Assembly (NCBI GenBank): GCA_009731375.1
Contig: BJOX01000149.1
Coordinates: 573,858-637,857, forward strand
Direction of reading: 5' to 3'
Source of the DNA: Paulinella micropora
Taxonomy: Eukaryota; Cercozoa; Imbricatea; Euglyphida
DNA length: 64,000 nt
In this document: piece after piece, positions 39,976 to 51,515 of the stretch
Position numbering within the stretch: position 1 is the first letter of the stretch
Layout of the letters: each line of letters starts with the position of its first letter
Notes under the pieces: model-generated
The model's database searches: none
Told to the model about the DNA's origin: nothing
What the model saw: the letters and a program-made list of their open reading frames with translations, nothing else
Translations under genes and position numbers: made by a program

Positions 39976-40423
39976 TTAAATACGCTGGCTTCCATCCTTT
40001 GTTTTAATTGCTTGATGTCTGGCACGACAACTTTCCCGTCTGTCTTCGTCTTGATGTTTGGTATAATCTGAGTAACCAGATGCGCCAAAGTTGATACGAC
40101 GGCCGTTGTAGATTACATAGTATTTTTTACCTTTTACCTTACTTTCGCCGAAGTCTGTGGCACCTAATGATAAGGCTTTTTCTCTTAACCCTATTATATA
40201 TTTAGCCTGCTTTACCTTCTTCTTTAATTATATTATTATAAATTGCTTCTCGTTGCTTATCTGATAGCGGTAAGCGGTAAAGTATATTTTCGGGTTTTCT
40301 AAAAATATTGGGGTTTCTATTGACTAAGTTCTGAGTGATACGGATTTCATCAATTTCCTTCCCTAGCAATTCTAGTTCCTCCAGTTGCTCCTCGTCTTTG
40401 CTTTTTTCTTTTTTCTTTTCCAT
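39976..40423 (-). pseudogene. Small conserved viral protein (YYVxxNG...FG..GYSDYT type), frameshifted
   Basis: Minus-strand frame starting MEKKKEKSKDEEQLEEL at 40423 reaches a stop at 40202. The adjacent frame, open from about 40208 to a TAA at 39976, carries KGKKYYVIYNGRRINFGASG, YSDYTKHQDEDRRE and a terminal RARHQ. This pattern recurs in small uncharacterised proteins of algal giant viruses and their satellite viruses. One frame change near 40205 separates the two parts. Function unknown. Confidence 0.55.
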
Positions 40424-40447
40424 CCTATATTATAGCAGATAAAAAAT

Positions 40448-41041
40448 GTGGTTTGATGAAAAAAAAAATGGTTTGATTATTACAATAAAGCCAGAGCAGA
40501 ACATAAGGGTCAGTCCGCGGAATTTATTACAGCAAGGGCCAATGAACTAAAGTGGAAAGATAGAATAAAAGACGCTCTAACTTACGATGATGCGCCCGAC
40601 GATCCAAACATAAAAAGATTAAAAGATGCGATCAAAATGCTAAGCGGAAAGTCATTTATGTATAACAACATGGATCGAAATGCGCTAGTGGAACATTTTA
40701 GGGAAAATAGGGTTAATATAGAAGAACTTGAAAGAAAAATTGTAAATATGCCCACGAATGAACAACGATTAGAAATGGTGCAATTAGCAAGGGCTAAAGA
40801 TAAAGCAAAAATCCTAAAAATTAAAGACCTTATTGATCAAATGAATCGTGATATGAATCAATTGATAACTCACTGGGGATATCCAGAAGAAAAAAGGTCC
40901 TTACTTGAAACAATGACTCGTAATGGGCTAACACATTTATTGAATAAAGGCAGAGGCGAAATAAAAGCAATAGCAAGAAGGGAAAACAAACAATGGCAGG
41001 CGCGACCTAAAGGAATGGGAACAAAACAGACTAGAATATGA
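40448..41041 (+). CDS. Unassigned helical protein of the viral block
   Basis: The frame contains a long helical, charged protein: FITARANELKWKDRIKDAL, then LSGKSFMYNNMDRNALVE and repeated Glu/Lys/Arg heptads, to a stop after GMGTKQTR at 41041. ATG codons lie at 40448 (MWFDE, separated from the main frame by an A-run of ten) and at 40639. The A-run suggests a one-base slip in the sequence or gene. No family recognised. It lies upstream of the PLA2-like gene with the same orientation. Confidence 0.4.
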
Positions 41042-41100
41042 ACAGAAAAACCCAGAGGATACTTCAATTGAAACACAAATAGGCAGAGATTAAAAATCTA

Positions 41101-42316
41101 TCGTGCCAAGTTTAACAGATACACCAAGGGCCACTGCAAGGTTTGTAGACGCATTGATTGAAAGTATTGAAGAAATAATTATGAGTCCCACATTAAATAA
41201 AAATAGTAAATACTATTCACAGAGTAGGTCGTTATGGTGTGAGTAGGTCGTTATGGTGTGTAGTATTACTGCTAATCATCCTCAAATCCGTGCCATGACT
41301 ATTGCGGTAATGGGAAGACCGGGTGCGGAGTCTTTCAGAAGGGCATTAGAAGCATGAGCAAGAAATGAAGCACCACCAGAGTTGCCTCCGCCTAACCCTC
41401 GTTTAATTGCAGCGGGACAACAAAGAATGGGTGATTATGTATTGGAGGATATGCTGAGAAGATTGGGCTTACAAGTATCAACATTAATGGCATGGCAGAC
41501 GTTTAAAAGAGCTGTTGAAACTGCAACCATGATTAATTTACTTTTGGTGCATTTCTAAAGCACGTGTACAGCATATGGACTGCTCAACCAGATGCTATTA
41601 TTAAATTGGAAGAAGAACGATTTCATACTACTGGAAGCAATTATAATGGCCCTGCCACACGAGTAGAAAGTCGCCTCCAATTAGAAAATAGAACTCGTGG
41701 TAAGTTTCCTTACAATTTACCAGCAGATACTTTGGATTTGATTGCCTTTGAACATGATCTATTGTATGCTACTGGTGATAAAAATATCCAAAATTTTGCC
41801 GACCAACCATACTTTATAACAGAGTATTTGACGAGTAATGGAATGTTGCTAAAACTATTTCTGACAATGACAATTCTATGTTCTCAAAAAGCAGATATAT
41901 AAAACGGCATTACAAGCACAGCACAAGGGAGAGCCCGTAGTGGAGTATCATATTTGGATGCGATGAAATTCTGGAAAACTATTAAATTAACACCTCCAGA
42001 TGCAAAATACAATGCTTTTATACACAATATAGACCGAACATTAACTTCTATGATTGGTGTTATGAATAATGTGGGCAGTTTTGATAAAGACACTAACTTT
42101 AAAGTAAATAAAATAACCAATCCTGCTACATTTAGGAAACCATATGAAAACTTGGTAAATTCGTTTAATCAAATGGTGAAATCCCAAGAAAAAGTGGATG
42201 GTGTGAAAGGATATTCTCTTATCGCACCAGCAAATGAAACTACAATTAATAATTTTATAGAAAAAATAAATGCAGTGAATCAAAAAAATATTTCAGCAGA
42301 TATAGAGAAGGAATAA
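41101..42316 (+). pseudogene. PLA2-like capsid-associated protein, degraded
   Basis: Segments in changing frames: 41101-41245 (TDTPRATARFVDALIES), a 19-base tandem duplication at 41226-41260 (gagtaggtcgttatggtgt), 41265-41558 with an in-frame TGA near 41356, 41564-41902 and 41954-42316. The fourth segment has NYNGPATRVESRL, then LIAFEHDLLYATGD, matching the Ca-loop and His-Asp dyad arrangement of the phospholipase-A2-like domain found in capsid proteins of parvoviruses and some polinton-like viruses, where it helps membrane escape. The last segment is helical, ends in EKE and TAA at 42316, and may be the C-terminal part. Five breaks make it non-functional as read. Confidence 0.5.
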
Positions 42317-42691
42317 TTGTTGAGTTTCATCCCACACCAAATCAAACAGAAAACATACGTCTACTCTCCATTCGTTTGTTTCAGGGAATTTATGGGGACA
42401 CGTCTTTGCATGCATTCATGGCACAGTAGACAAACATGGGGAAAATCCCTCCAACGACTGCAAAACTACCGGTTTCATTTCGCCCTGACACGCTCAACAT
42501 GCATATGTAGAAGTCGTAGTTACTTGCCGCTTGAACATAACGAAGAAGACGAAGAAGACGAAGAAGACGAGGAAGACGAAGAAGACAAAGAAGACAAAGA
42601 AGAGCAAGAAGACCAAGAAGACGAAGAAGAGTCTGTGGCTAACCACCCTGCAAGTATAGGCTCCTGGTTGCCACAAACCATGATTAAGTGA
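42317..42691 (+). other. Open frame with an acidic GAAGAC repeat
   Basis: An open frame without a clear start includes a run of about twenty Glu/Asp codons (42540-42640, gaagacgaagaag repeats). Its N-terminal side has ordinary composition and the 3' end a stop at 42691. It may be an exon of an unrecognised host gene, or chance coding over a trinucleotide repeat; the opposite strand reads poly-Ser. It lies just outside the viral block. Confidence 0.25.
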
Positions 42692-42761
42692 TGAGCGGGT
42701 CCAGAAATCCGGGAAAAAATGAATGTAAGCATTCAGGACACTTCCCTAACGCAAATATTTC

Positions 42762-42822
42762 CATGAATTCCAAAAAAACGATGGGAGCTCATACTAGCAG
42801 GTGGTTAGCTATAGATAGATGT

Positions 42823-42884
<62 letters not shown>

Positions 42885-42897
42885 GGCTGACTTACCT
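42762..42897. repeat. GATA array
   Basis: About 65 bases of (GATA)n at 42817-42883 within unique sequence, probably the 3' flank or an intron of the minus-strand astacin gene. Confidence 0.7.
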
Positions 42898-43936
42898 TTA
42901 TATGTGTATAGCCACGCATTTGCATGTATTTGCATATGCGAGCACGTAAATGGAATGCATGCATGTATGCATGTATGTACATATGCAGCCATGTCTGTAG
43001 CGAGATGTGTGCGGACCACAGTAGATTTGGTTGATGAGTTGCCAGTCCAAGGCGGACATGGTGTCCCCTCCCAACAGGGTCCCTCCCTGCCTAGGTGTCA
43101 GCACGTTTCCTGTCCCTCGAATGCAACCGCCAAGTTGGAAGGCGGCAGGGTAGTGCATGCGGGATTGGTAATTGTATTGCAAAGTTTTGTCTCGCCAGTT
43201 GGCCTTATCAATGTTGACTGCAATCGTGTCAGCACACTGCCCGGTGCGCACCAGCATAGCTTCGTTCACTTGAATGTAGCTGTCGCGGTCTGGCCGTTGG
43301 TGTGTATGCAGCATACCCGGAGTATGCCCAATCTCGTGTATGATGGCACCCACGTCGCATCCAGAGCTAAGAAATATTTTATTCTCGTTGATGACGCCCA
43401 CGTAGCTGGCGCACCCATCACTGGGCACAAATCTGACATAGTAGTTTTCAGAAGAGCGAGGAATGAGGCGAACGCAGCTGCGCGAGTGATACTCCGATAT
43501 GGCCTGTCTCACCCAATCCGCATTCACTCTGCTTTGAATAACGTAAGGAACCACGCCGTTCGGCCAATACTAGGACAAACAGCCACAAGATGAGCAAGAA
43601 ACTCTTACAATAATTCCGACACTACAAGACGCAACTTACACAAACACATACACAGACAAAAGAAGGGTGTGATAAAAGAAGGGTGTGTGGAATGTTGCAA
43701 GTATAGCAGGTACTTCCTTACTATGTCTAATCTACATAAATCTATCTTTACTCACTAATCCATAGATTAGGGATACATTAGAGTGACAGAAATGAGACAG
43801 ATTTGAGACAGATTTGTTATGGACTTTTTTTTCGCTGCCTTTTGTTTCTTACCGTAACTCCTGCCTCGGTGGCACCGTTCGGTACGTTACCGAACAAATT
43901 CGCAAATTGCTGCTCGGTGTAGTAGAGCTTGGACAT
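42898..43936 (-). CDS. Astacin-family (M12A) zinc metalloprotease
   Basis: Two minus-strand exons join in phase 0: 43936-43853 (ATG, 28 codons, donor gtaagaa) and 43569 downward (acceptor gtcctag), starting YWPNGVVPYVI, the usual beginning of the mature astacin domain. The zinc site is HEIGHTPGMLHTHQRPDRD at about 43320-43264, matching HExxHxxGxxH with catalytic Glu; the position normally Glu after the third His is Thr. The Met-turn SRMHYP is present, and the domain closes with INQIYCG near 43020. Reading continues to a stop at 42898 through microsatellite-like sequence, so a further donor before that is likely. The N-terminal exon lacks a signal peptide; a preceding exon could supply it. Function: secreted or extracellular proteolysis is typical of the family. 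Confidence 0.75.
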
Positions 43937-44307
43937 GGCATGCGAAGCGCTGCCTAGCCGCCACACACACACACACATACACACACACATACTGCTGTTT
44001 CTTTTTTTTTGCTTCTTTTCTTTTCTTTCTTACCTTCCTTTTGCTTTCCTTTCCATCTTTTCTTCTCTTCTCTTTCTTTGCTTTCCGTTCTTCCTTTCGT
44101 TCTTCTTCCAAACCCACCCACCCATCCACCCGCACGTGTTGTTTTCCATATTTTCTTCTCTTTCATTTCTTCCTTTCGTTCTTTTTGCAAACCACTACAA
44201 CTCCTTCTCCTCCTCCTCCTTCTCCTTCCCTCCTCCTTCTCCTTCCCTCCTCCTTTTCACCTCCTCCTCTTTTTCCTCCTGTTCCAAATTCGTCCCTATG
44301 GCACTAC
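43937..44307. other. Pyrimidine-rich interval, no supported gene
   Basis: (AC)n at 43964-43992 and then about 300 bases of C/T-rich low-complexity sequence. Long reading frames here are Ser/Pro/Phe-rich on one strand and Lys/Glu-rich on the other, as expected of a pyrimidine tract. Confidence 0.5.
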
Positions 44308-45178
<871 letters not shown>

Positions 45179-45299
45179 CTGCAGCCAAACAATATGTATA
45201 TGCAAATACGCGATACAAAAGAATTATTTTCTAAAATTCTCATAGCATTTTCTTTTCCTTCTTATTTCCATCACAATTTTTTCTGTTTGACCCAATCCG

Positions 45300-45347
<48 letters not shown>

Positions 45348-46060
45348 AANNNNNNNNNNNNNNNNNNNNNNNNNNNNNNNNNNNNNNNNNNNNNNCCCCC
45401 CCCCCCCCCCCCCCACCCCTCCCCCACCCCTTCCCCTCCAAAAAATGGAGACACGCACGCAACACATCAAGAGTTTGATACATTGGTCCTTTTACATAAT
45501 GAAGCCAATTTGGAAGGAGGTAGGGCACGGCGTCCGTTATTTTGTATTGAAAGTTCTTGGCGGTCAAGTAACATATTGTTGAGTGCACCCTCGCGGCTAG
45601 TATGAACAATGACACACGACAATTGTTAGCAGAGCCTTCTGAGAAAACGAAAACTGTCGCAACGCAGCATATGCAAAGAGCGTTGAAGAACAGTAAGACT
45701 GAGTAAGTACCGCCCCAGAGCAACCTTCAACCCAAGAAGCAGACCCAACAACATGTTCCCATGTAGGCCGATAGTCTGGAGGACTCCTTGCAGATAGTTT
45801 CCTTCCCGATTTTTGTGAGGTCAGCATTGGTCTCAGTGTCATTTCTTGTGGTACCATGTGGTACCATTTTCAGAACATCTTCACACACAGGTACTGCTTT
45901 TAATATGGTTTTCAGGAATTTGCCGGCCCGGACGTGCTAGTAACTTTTTGTCCGCAGATTCAGGCCGACTACGTTCCCTTCATGAAACTGTGAGAGGACG
46001 GATTGAACCGATTACCCAAAGGGTTAGCAGGTTAAAACTTGCAAGTACAGTAGTTACTAG
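45179..46060. other. Interval with C-run, gap and no supported gene
   Basis: A 45-base C run leads into N at 45350-45395 and C-rich sequence to 45440. From 45440 to 46060 is unique sequence with open frames of up to 100 codons and no recognisable domain. Confidence 0.5.
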
Positions 46061-46159
46061 AAAATACCCCATCGCGGCCCCATCGTGTAGCCCCTTCGTT
46101 TTTAATTTAATAATTTATGAATTAAGATTCATTTAAATTAATTATTAAAAATATCAAAC

Positions 46160-47135
46160 TTTAATCTATATATTCTAACATATATATTTGCACCGGTACC
46201 GGCGCCGGCGAGATATATTAATATATTATTTATTAATAATATTATAAGTAAGTTTCAATATATTTATTTTATTTTAGAATTCAGATTTATAATTAATATA
46301 TATTTCAATTCTAAGTTGAAATTTAAATAAATTTTTTTAATAATTTTATAAAGATCATAATAAGCGTGACGTCGACTCAGACTATACCTAGCTGCGTTTT
46401 GTATATCTGTACTATGATATATTAATTAGTTAGATCAAGATTGTTATGGTTATTATTTCCAAATTCAGTATCTAATAAAGGATTTTCATAAGTGGAAGAT
46501 TGAGAAGAGTTAGTTAGATGTGTTGTTGATTGTTGTGATGATATCGATGGATAAAACCTGCGACGTGCACGTGAAGATCAACTGCGAGATGATGGTATGG
46601 TTGGCCAGGATTGTAGTGAAAAATTAGATGTAGCTGAAGAAGAAAGTGAGGAAGTCTGAGAAAGAAATGAACTTGAAGAGTTATCAGATGTAAATATATA
46701 TATTCTAACATATGTACCGGTACCGGAGAGATATATATATTAACATATTATAATTAGTTTATATTTCAATTTAACGTTGCAATTTAAATAAATTTTATTA
46801 ATAATTTTGTAAAAATCATAATAAGCGCGACGTCGACTATGACTAGCTGCGTTTTATATATATGTATATATTAATTAGTTAGGTCAAGATTGTTAATATT
46901 ACTATTATTTCCAAACTCAATATCTAATAAAGGATTTTCGTAAGTGGAAGATTGAGAGGAGTTAGTTAGATGTGTTGATGATTGTTGTGCTGATGGATAA
47001 AATCTGCGACGTGCACGTGAAGATCGACTGCGAGATGATGGTACAGTGGGCCTGGACGATAGTGGAAAAGCAGATGCAGCTGAAGAAGAAAGTGAGGAAG
47101 TCTGAGAAGGAAATGAACTTGAAAAGTTCGAAGTA
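46160..47135. repeat. Tandem duplication of the Helitron 3' region
   Basis: The interval 46160-46690 recurs, diverged, at 46690-47135: both begin with tatattctaacatat and a ccggtaccgg element, then 'cataataagcg(t/c)gacgtcgac', then 'aaaggattttc(a/g)taagtgg' and a coding-derived stretch 'cgacgtgcacgtgaagatc'. The right copy contains the intact 3' end of the reading frame that stops at 46871; the left copy is a frameshifted partial duplicate. Each copy includes a possible terminal hairpin, so either could have served as the 3' end. Confidence 0.75.
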
Positions 47136-48100
47136 TTGTTTGATCTTGCTGATGAAGATGACACAGTATAAAAAGATTCGACTGTATCATGTAGTGCTGA
47201 CATGTGATTATGATGATGTGATAACAGGATAATTTCTTGGGAAATCTCTGTAGGATTGTGGGAAGGATTGGAAGCGATTTGATGGCAAAGATTAATTACA
47301 GCTGTGAAGCAAGGAGGAAGGGATGGATGTGAGAGAATTTGATCTTGAAGTTCAGATGACAGTGGTCGTGTGGGACATTCAAGAATAGTATATATGCCAG
47401 GAATATTTTCAGAATGAAATAAGTGCTTCAGAATATGAACAAGGAGCGTCCAGACTTCTGCAGGGAGGAATTCCTGAGCAAGGAAAAGACGAGGAGATCT
47501 TTGTTGTTCTAGATCAAGAGCAGCATGAACCAGGGGTGTGAGGAGCCAGGAAGCGCTATTATCAAAACGGGTTCCCCAGCCTAGGCCTTGGTTTCCTTGT
47601 AATGCTTGCGTAGGAGAAGGAGAAGGGAGAAGTGCTGCAATGTTAGCTGTCATAGAATCGTATCCGTTGATGTCTATAAAGAAGTGAGACACGAGCTCGT
47701 GTTCAGATCGAAACCAGTCGTTGATTGCTCTTTTCACTGCAGTAGGATTTGGCAGGTCGAGGCGACGTGCAATTTCAGCAATACGTGACAGCAGTATATA
47801 TAGTCTTCCGTCGTGCATCGACTCATTACTAAGCAGCAAGAACTCTTGGTGATGATATTGAATATAATCGACGTCGTTGAGAGAGGGACTGATGTCTTGC
47901 ACTGACAGGATATTCCTCCTTCGAAAATCGTGAGTGTATGCACGTACAAGCATTTCCCAAAGAACTGGTGGAACATAGGTTTCAGCATCATAAAGACGGC
48001 GTGGTATTCTCCGTATCCTATCTAAGGATGCATGAATGAGAGGAACAAATAGCCAGGAACTTCTAGATGAAAACCTGTCACATCCCCAATCTATCGTTAC
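46871..48100 (-). pseudogene. C-terminal part of RING protein with a duplicated domain
   Basis: From about 48100 the minus strand encodes CDRFSSRSSWLFVPLIHASL, then a YVPPVLWEMLVRAYTHDF segment; about 180 residues later it repeats as GTRFDNSASWLLTPLVHAAL and LPAEVWTLLVHILKHLF. The two copies share a W-G-x-R-F, SWL, PL-HA, LD framework across roughly 65 residues, so the protein contains an internal tandem domain. A Ser-rich, Arg-rich tail (SSRSRSSRARRRF) follows, and the frame stops at 46871. It is in the adjacent frame to the RING part, shifted near 48080. The domain is unknown to me; together with RING it would suit a ubiquitin ligase substrate-binding region. Confidence 0.5.
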
Positions 48101-48672
48101 TGGATGAAGACCTAGGTTGAGTCAGTGAGGAGGATTTTGAAGTGTGGGAAGAAAGATCAGGGCGCTGCTGTCGCTGGCGTCTGGTTCTTTGTGTTGTACG
48201 TGGACGCAAACGCCTGGAAGTAGAAGGTTGGAGCGGAGAATCTGAATCGTTTTCGAGGAGAGCTTGTACAGCTTGTTGAGAAAGGGTGTCGTCTGAAGAT
48301 AATAAGTGCGTTGGAGGCGACCGTTGAACAATCTCAAAACCATTGATTGTCTTGAAAGGTTTTTTGCAGACGGGGCAGACAGTTGCCAGAGAGTTGGTTT
48401 CCATTATTCGTTGCATACATGGTAAGCAAATGAGTTCACCGTGAGTGCAGCAATCCAAGGATGACCACGCTTCAATGCTGGTTTCAGCGCATAACAGGCA
48501 CGTTCTTTCACTTGAGTCTGTCGCTTGATCGTGGTTGGCGTTGGTAGTGGTTGGGGGTCGTCGTGTAAAGCAATCAGAGCAAATATGTGCGTCTATGTTC
48601 GCAGCGAAAATCCCAAAAGGTTGGTCACAGCTTAGACATTGCCTTGTTTCCAGGCGGCGTGCAGCTGGACAT
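48078..48672 (-). CDS. RING-type zinc-finger segment downstream of the Helitron helicase
   Basis: After an acceptor at ctttcag (48673) the minus strand is open to 48078. It encodes a double Cys pair (CLSCDQ, then ICSDC), a second set CLLCAETSIEAWSSLDCC, and a RING-like C-terminus: HGELICLPC, then VCPVCKKPF. A Pro/Ser/Arg-rich linker follows. The preceding helicase frame ends at 48740 and has a donor gtaactcc at about 48758, but the phase does not fit, so this could be separately transcribed or the intron altered. RING domains recruit E2 ubiquitin enzymes; such domains have been captured by some Helitrons. Confidence 0.5.
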
Positions 48673-48739
48673 CTGAAAGACGTCTTAGTATATATTTAAT
48701 ACTATAATAGTGATGTACGAGATTTGTATATATTTAATA

Positions 48740-50521
48740 CTATAATAAGTAATTAGAAGGAGTTACCAGTTCAGTAAGTTCGTTCTGAATGCGTTGAAGG
48801 TCAGCGCGAAGGCGAGCGTGATTGTTAAGAACGGATTGATCTGGAAACTCCGTTCGAATGATGCGCTGATCTACGATTCGAAGGTTAGTTACAAGATCTT
48901 CCACCCTAGCTTTGAGATCTGAGATCCGAGTACTTGCTACATCGCAATCTCCCTTGCCGTCTGCTGGGGAGTCAGAATCTGAGTCTAAATCATCCAAGTC
49001 GTAACGGTAGCTGTCATCATGATCCTCTGGATTGGAACCATCACAGACAGGACAATTAAGTTCACTGTCTAATATATGCTCTTGGCAAGATTCACAAGTA
49101 TAATGTTGACAGGTTCCGCAGTGCATAATGTTGCTGTCTACCGCTTGTACGTCTTCTTCTCCATAGTTTGGGCATCGATTCGCAGTACGTCGTCGCGTGG
49201 AAGGACTAGATTGAGGAGGCCTTGCATGTTGATCAGCGTGAGTAGAAGAGGAGTCGGTGGTCGCATCAGAAGAAGATAGAAAGTCATGCAAAGAGTGGGT
49301 GCCTGCGTGATCGATTCTTGAGCTGCGATAAGATGTGATTTCATTGGAAGCGTATTGAGGTTCATCTTGTAAGTTAGATTGACGACGATAAATTGCACCC
49401 TGTCGCAGATGTTGGTCTTGTGCTACAACAATGTTGGCTCGAGTAATTTGTCTGTCTGGATGATCAGGAGGAATTTGGAGTGACGGATCTGGTAAAGGAG
49501 GCAGACGTGCTAGACGAGCAGCAACAGCCTGATACACATTTGGATACACGATGTTACGCGTGTATACGTGAGGAAAAACACTGTCGCGAAACTTTCCTTG
49601 CTGGTCAGGGACGTTGCGAACCATGATTTTGATGTCGGCAGGATTGTCTACCAGTGATAATGCGACAAAAAGTTGACCGTGAGAAAAGACAGGTTCCGAT
49701 AAAAACACACCAGCCTTCTTAATAGTTTGACCTTCTGCTTTGTGAATAGTCATCGCATATGTAAGTGCGATAGGAAATTGAGTTCGTTTCAACAGAAATG
49801 GTAAGTGGTGATCCGCGTTGGTAGTATGCATGACTCGAGGTATAGTGACTCTGAGGCCTTGGTGAGGTCCTTCGTTGATGATATAAGCAGAGATCCTGAA
49901 GTTGCTAGCTGACTCGATGATCAATCTAGTTCCGTTGCAGAGGCCATGTGCAGTGTCCATGTTGCGAAGAAGGACCACCATAGTTCCCTTTTTCACCGTG
50001 ATTGAATGACGAGGTAAGCCTGAGGAATTGAAGGTGTGAAGGACTTCAAGTGGATACAATTTTTTGTCGTCATCAGGGCCGACTGAATCTGCAGAAAGGA
50101 GAGTAATTGATGTATTGGCAGGATCGGGGAGACGGTCAACTACTCTTTTGTTGATCTTGGCTGCTTGCGTGTTTCTCGTTGTGAGTATGAGTCGTTGGGA
50201 GAGAAAGTTAGGGTCAGTCATCTTCTGATCAGATAGATCGCCATAGATGTCTGAAACTAAGTCGTCAATAAGCAAGCTTCTAGATAGGAGGTGGTCAGGG
50301 ATTCGAATCAGATCTGAAACTCCGTGTGGGATGTGAACATGTGGTTCAGTCCCATCCCCCACCCGGAGCAAGAACTCAGCATAATCTCTTTTCGCGACTT
50401 GGTCTGTGCCTGATGCTTGTCGCACACGTTCATTAATTACAAGAGTGTGCACTTTTGCAGATGTCCAAAATCTCGACGTCTGTACCACGGGGTAGAATGG
50501 GAAACGTCTGTCGAAAATCAC
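48740..50521 (-). pseudogene. Helitron helicase C-terminal part plus zinc-finger tail
   Basis: A 593-codon frame covers helicase motifs after motif III: SQRLILTTRNTQAAKIN, VKKGTMVVLLRNMDTAHGLC with NGTRL, FPIALTYAMTIHKAEGQT, then FSHGQLFVALSLV, where the usual Ser-Arg is Ser-Leu. These are Pif1/RecD-like SF1B motifs IV-VI. After a linker, CPNYG...CGTCQHYTCESC and CPVCDG form a RING-like zinc site, followed by an acidic stretch and a coiled coil. The N-terminal join to the preceding helicase segment requires a frame change near 50500. This is the longest uninterrupted part of the element. Confidence 0.75.
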
Positions 50522-51515
50522 CCATCAAGAGGAAAGGACGACCAGCCATCGGTACTTGAATGCTTTCTTTGTTTTCTTCAAGCTGTGGGTCAATATCAAG
50601 GAGAAAGAAGAATAGTTCGTTAATGATGTGAAATATGTCGTTTGGCATCATGGTAGCTTCGTCAATGAGATGGAAGTTGTCGCTCGTTGTGATCGATAAG
50701 GTATGTTAGATCGCGAATTCGGGAGGCACGGAACGGGAATACCGTAAGTTCGATGCGCAGTTTGGCCTAATTTCAATACCAGAGCTTGCAGATGCCAAGG
50801 CGATTCCTCTTCTAGCTCGAGTTGCTGCTAACAAAGTTGAGCCAATAATGGTTTTTCCGGTGCAAGCAGTTGCGATGAGAATATGAAACCTTGGGCGGAT
50901 GATATTTGGGTTTTGTTCGTAGTCGATAATATCGTCGTTGATTGCATGAAAGACAATTAGTTGTTGTGTGTTCATACGAGCAAGATTGCGCTGGACAATG
51001 TTGACCTGCGTGTGCAGATCATACGAAAGCGCGTGCTGGATGAGTCGGTTGCCACCATGAATGCTCCGAACAGGACCGGAAAGAGAAACAAGGTTGGGAA
51101 GGTTGAATTCTTGGTAAGTGCGCCCATGTTGCGTAAGCAGTTTAGAAATATCGTGAAGAGCCAGCTGGAAGTCGGATTGATTAGGTTTGGGGATGACGCC
51201 TGTAATCTGGTTTTGACGCTCATACGCATGATCGTCAGACAGAGCTTCTTTATGATTTTCCCAGAGTTGCAAAGAGTCACTCACCTCGTTCTTACAGAGA
51301 ATAATAACAAAAAGCCTTCGAAGCTGAGGCGCAGTGTCTGTAAGGGATGCTTCTGCCAGGCAAATGTTCCATTCACGATCAGACTGTAAAAGTCCTCTCG
51401 CTAGCGCTGCTTCACCAACGGTAGGATAAATTCTGCCTTGAAAGGTCCCGAAGTCTTCAAAAGACACGTTGCACCTATCAAAACAATGATTGGGTTCGTG
51501 AGTGAAAAAAAACAA
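50433..51515 (-). pseudogene. Helitron helicase N-terminal part (Walker A, B, motif III), frameshifted
   Basis: The segment 51515-50706 carries SFEDFGTFQGRIYPTVGEA and, further on, LIATACTGKTIIGSTLL, a Walker A in which the first Gly is Ala. The frame is lost near 50790; the next frame carries GQTAHRTYGIPVP (helicase motif I a region) and the following one (50651-50433) EATMMPNDIFH, the Walker B end, and LLMGDFRQTFPIL (motif III). Three frames are thus needed for the ATPase core. An intron-like stretch (gttactta to gatag) lies at 51475-51565. Confidence 0.7.

Larger units (their letters stand above)
31900..42316. mobile_element. Degraded polinton-like virus/virophage-type insertion
   Basis: An AT-rich block of about 10.4 kb without microsatellites. 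It carries the gene set described in the following entries: zinc-binding protein, primase-helicase, an unassigned gene, divergent small virion-like gene, repeat fibre, conserved small viral protein and PLA2-like protein. That mix of replication and virion genes is known from polinton-like viruses and virophages of algae. Hallmarks such as a double-jelly-roll major capsid protein, FtsK/HerA ATPase, integrase and polymerase are not seen, and nearly every gene is broken. Terminal inverted repeats are not evident; the boundaries given are set by composition. Confidence 0.65.

Noticed and set aside
42883-43593. 236-codon plus-strand frame opposite the astacin
   Set aside because: The minus strand has the complete astacin signature and splice sites; the plus frame has no domain and is its shadow.
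48060-48100. Programmed frameshift linking the RING part to its C-terminal part
   Set aside because: No slippery heptamer or following structure stands out, and the whole element carries many random frame changes.
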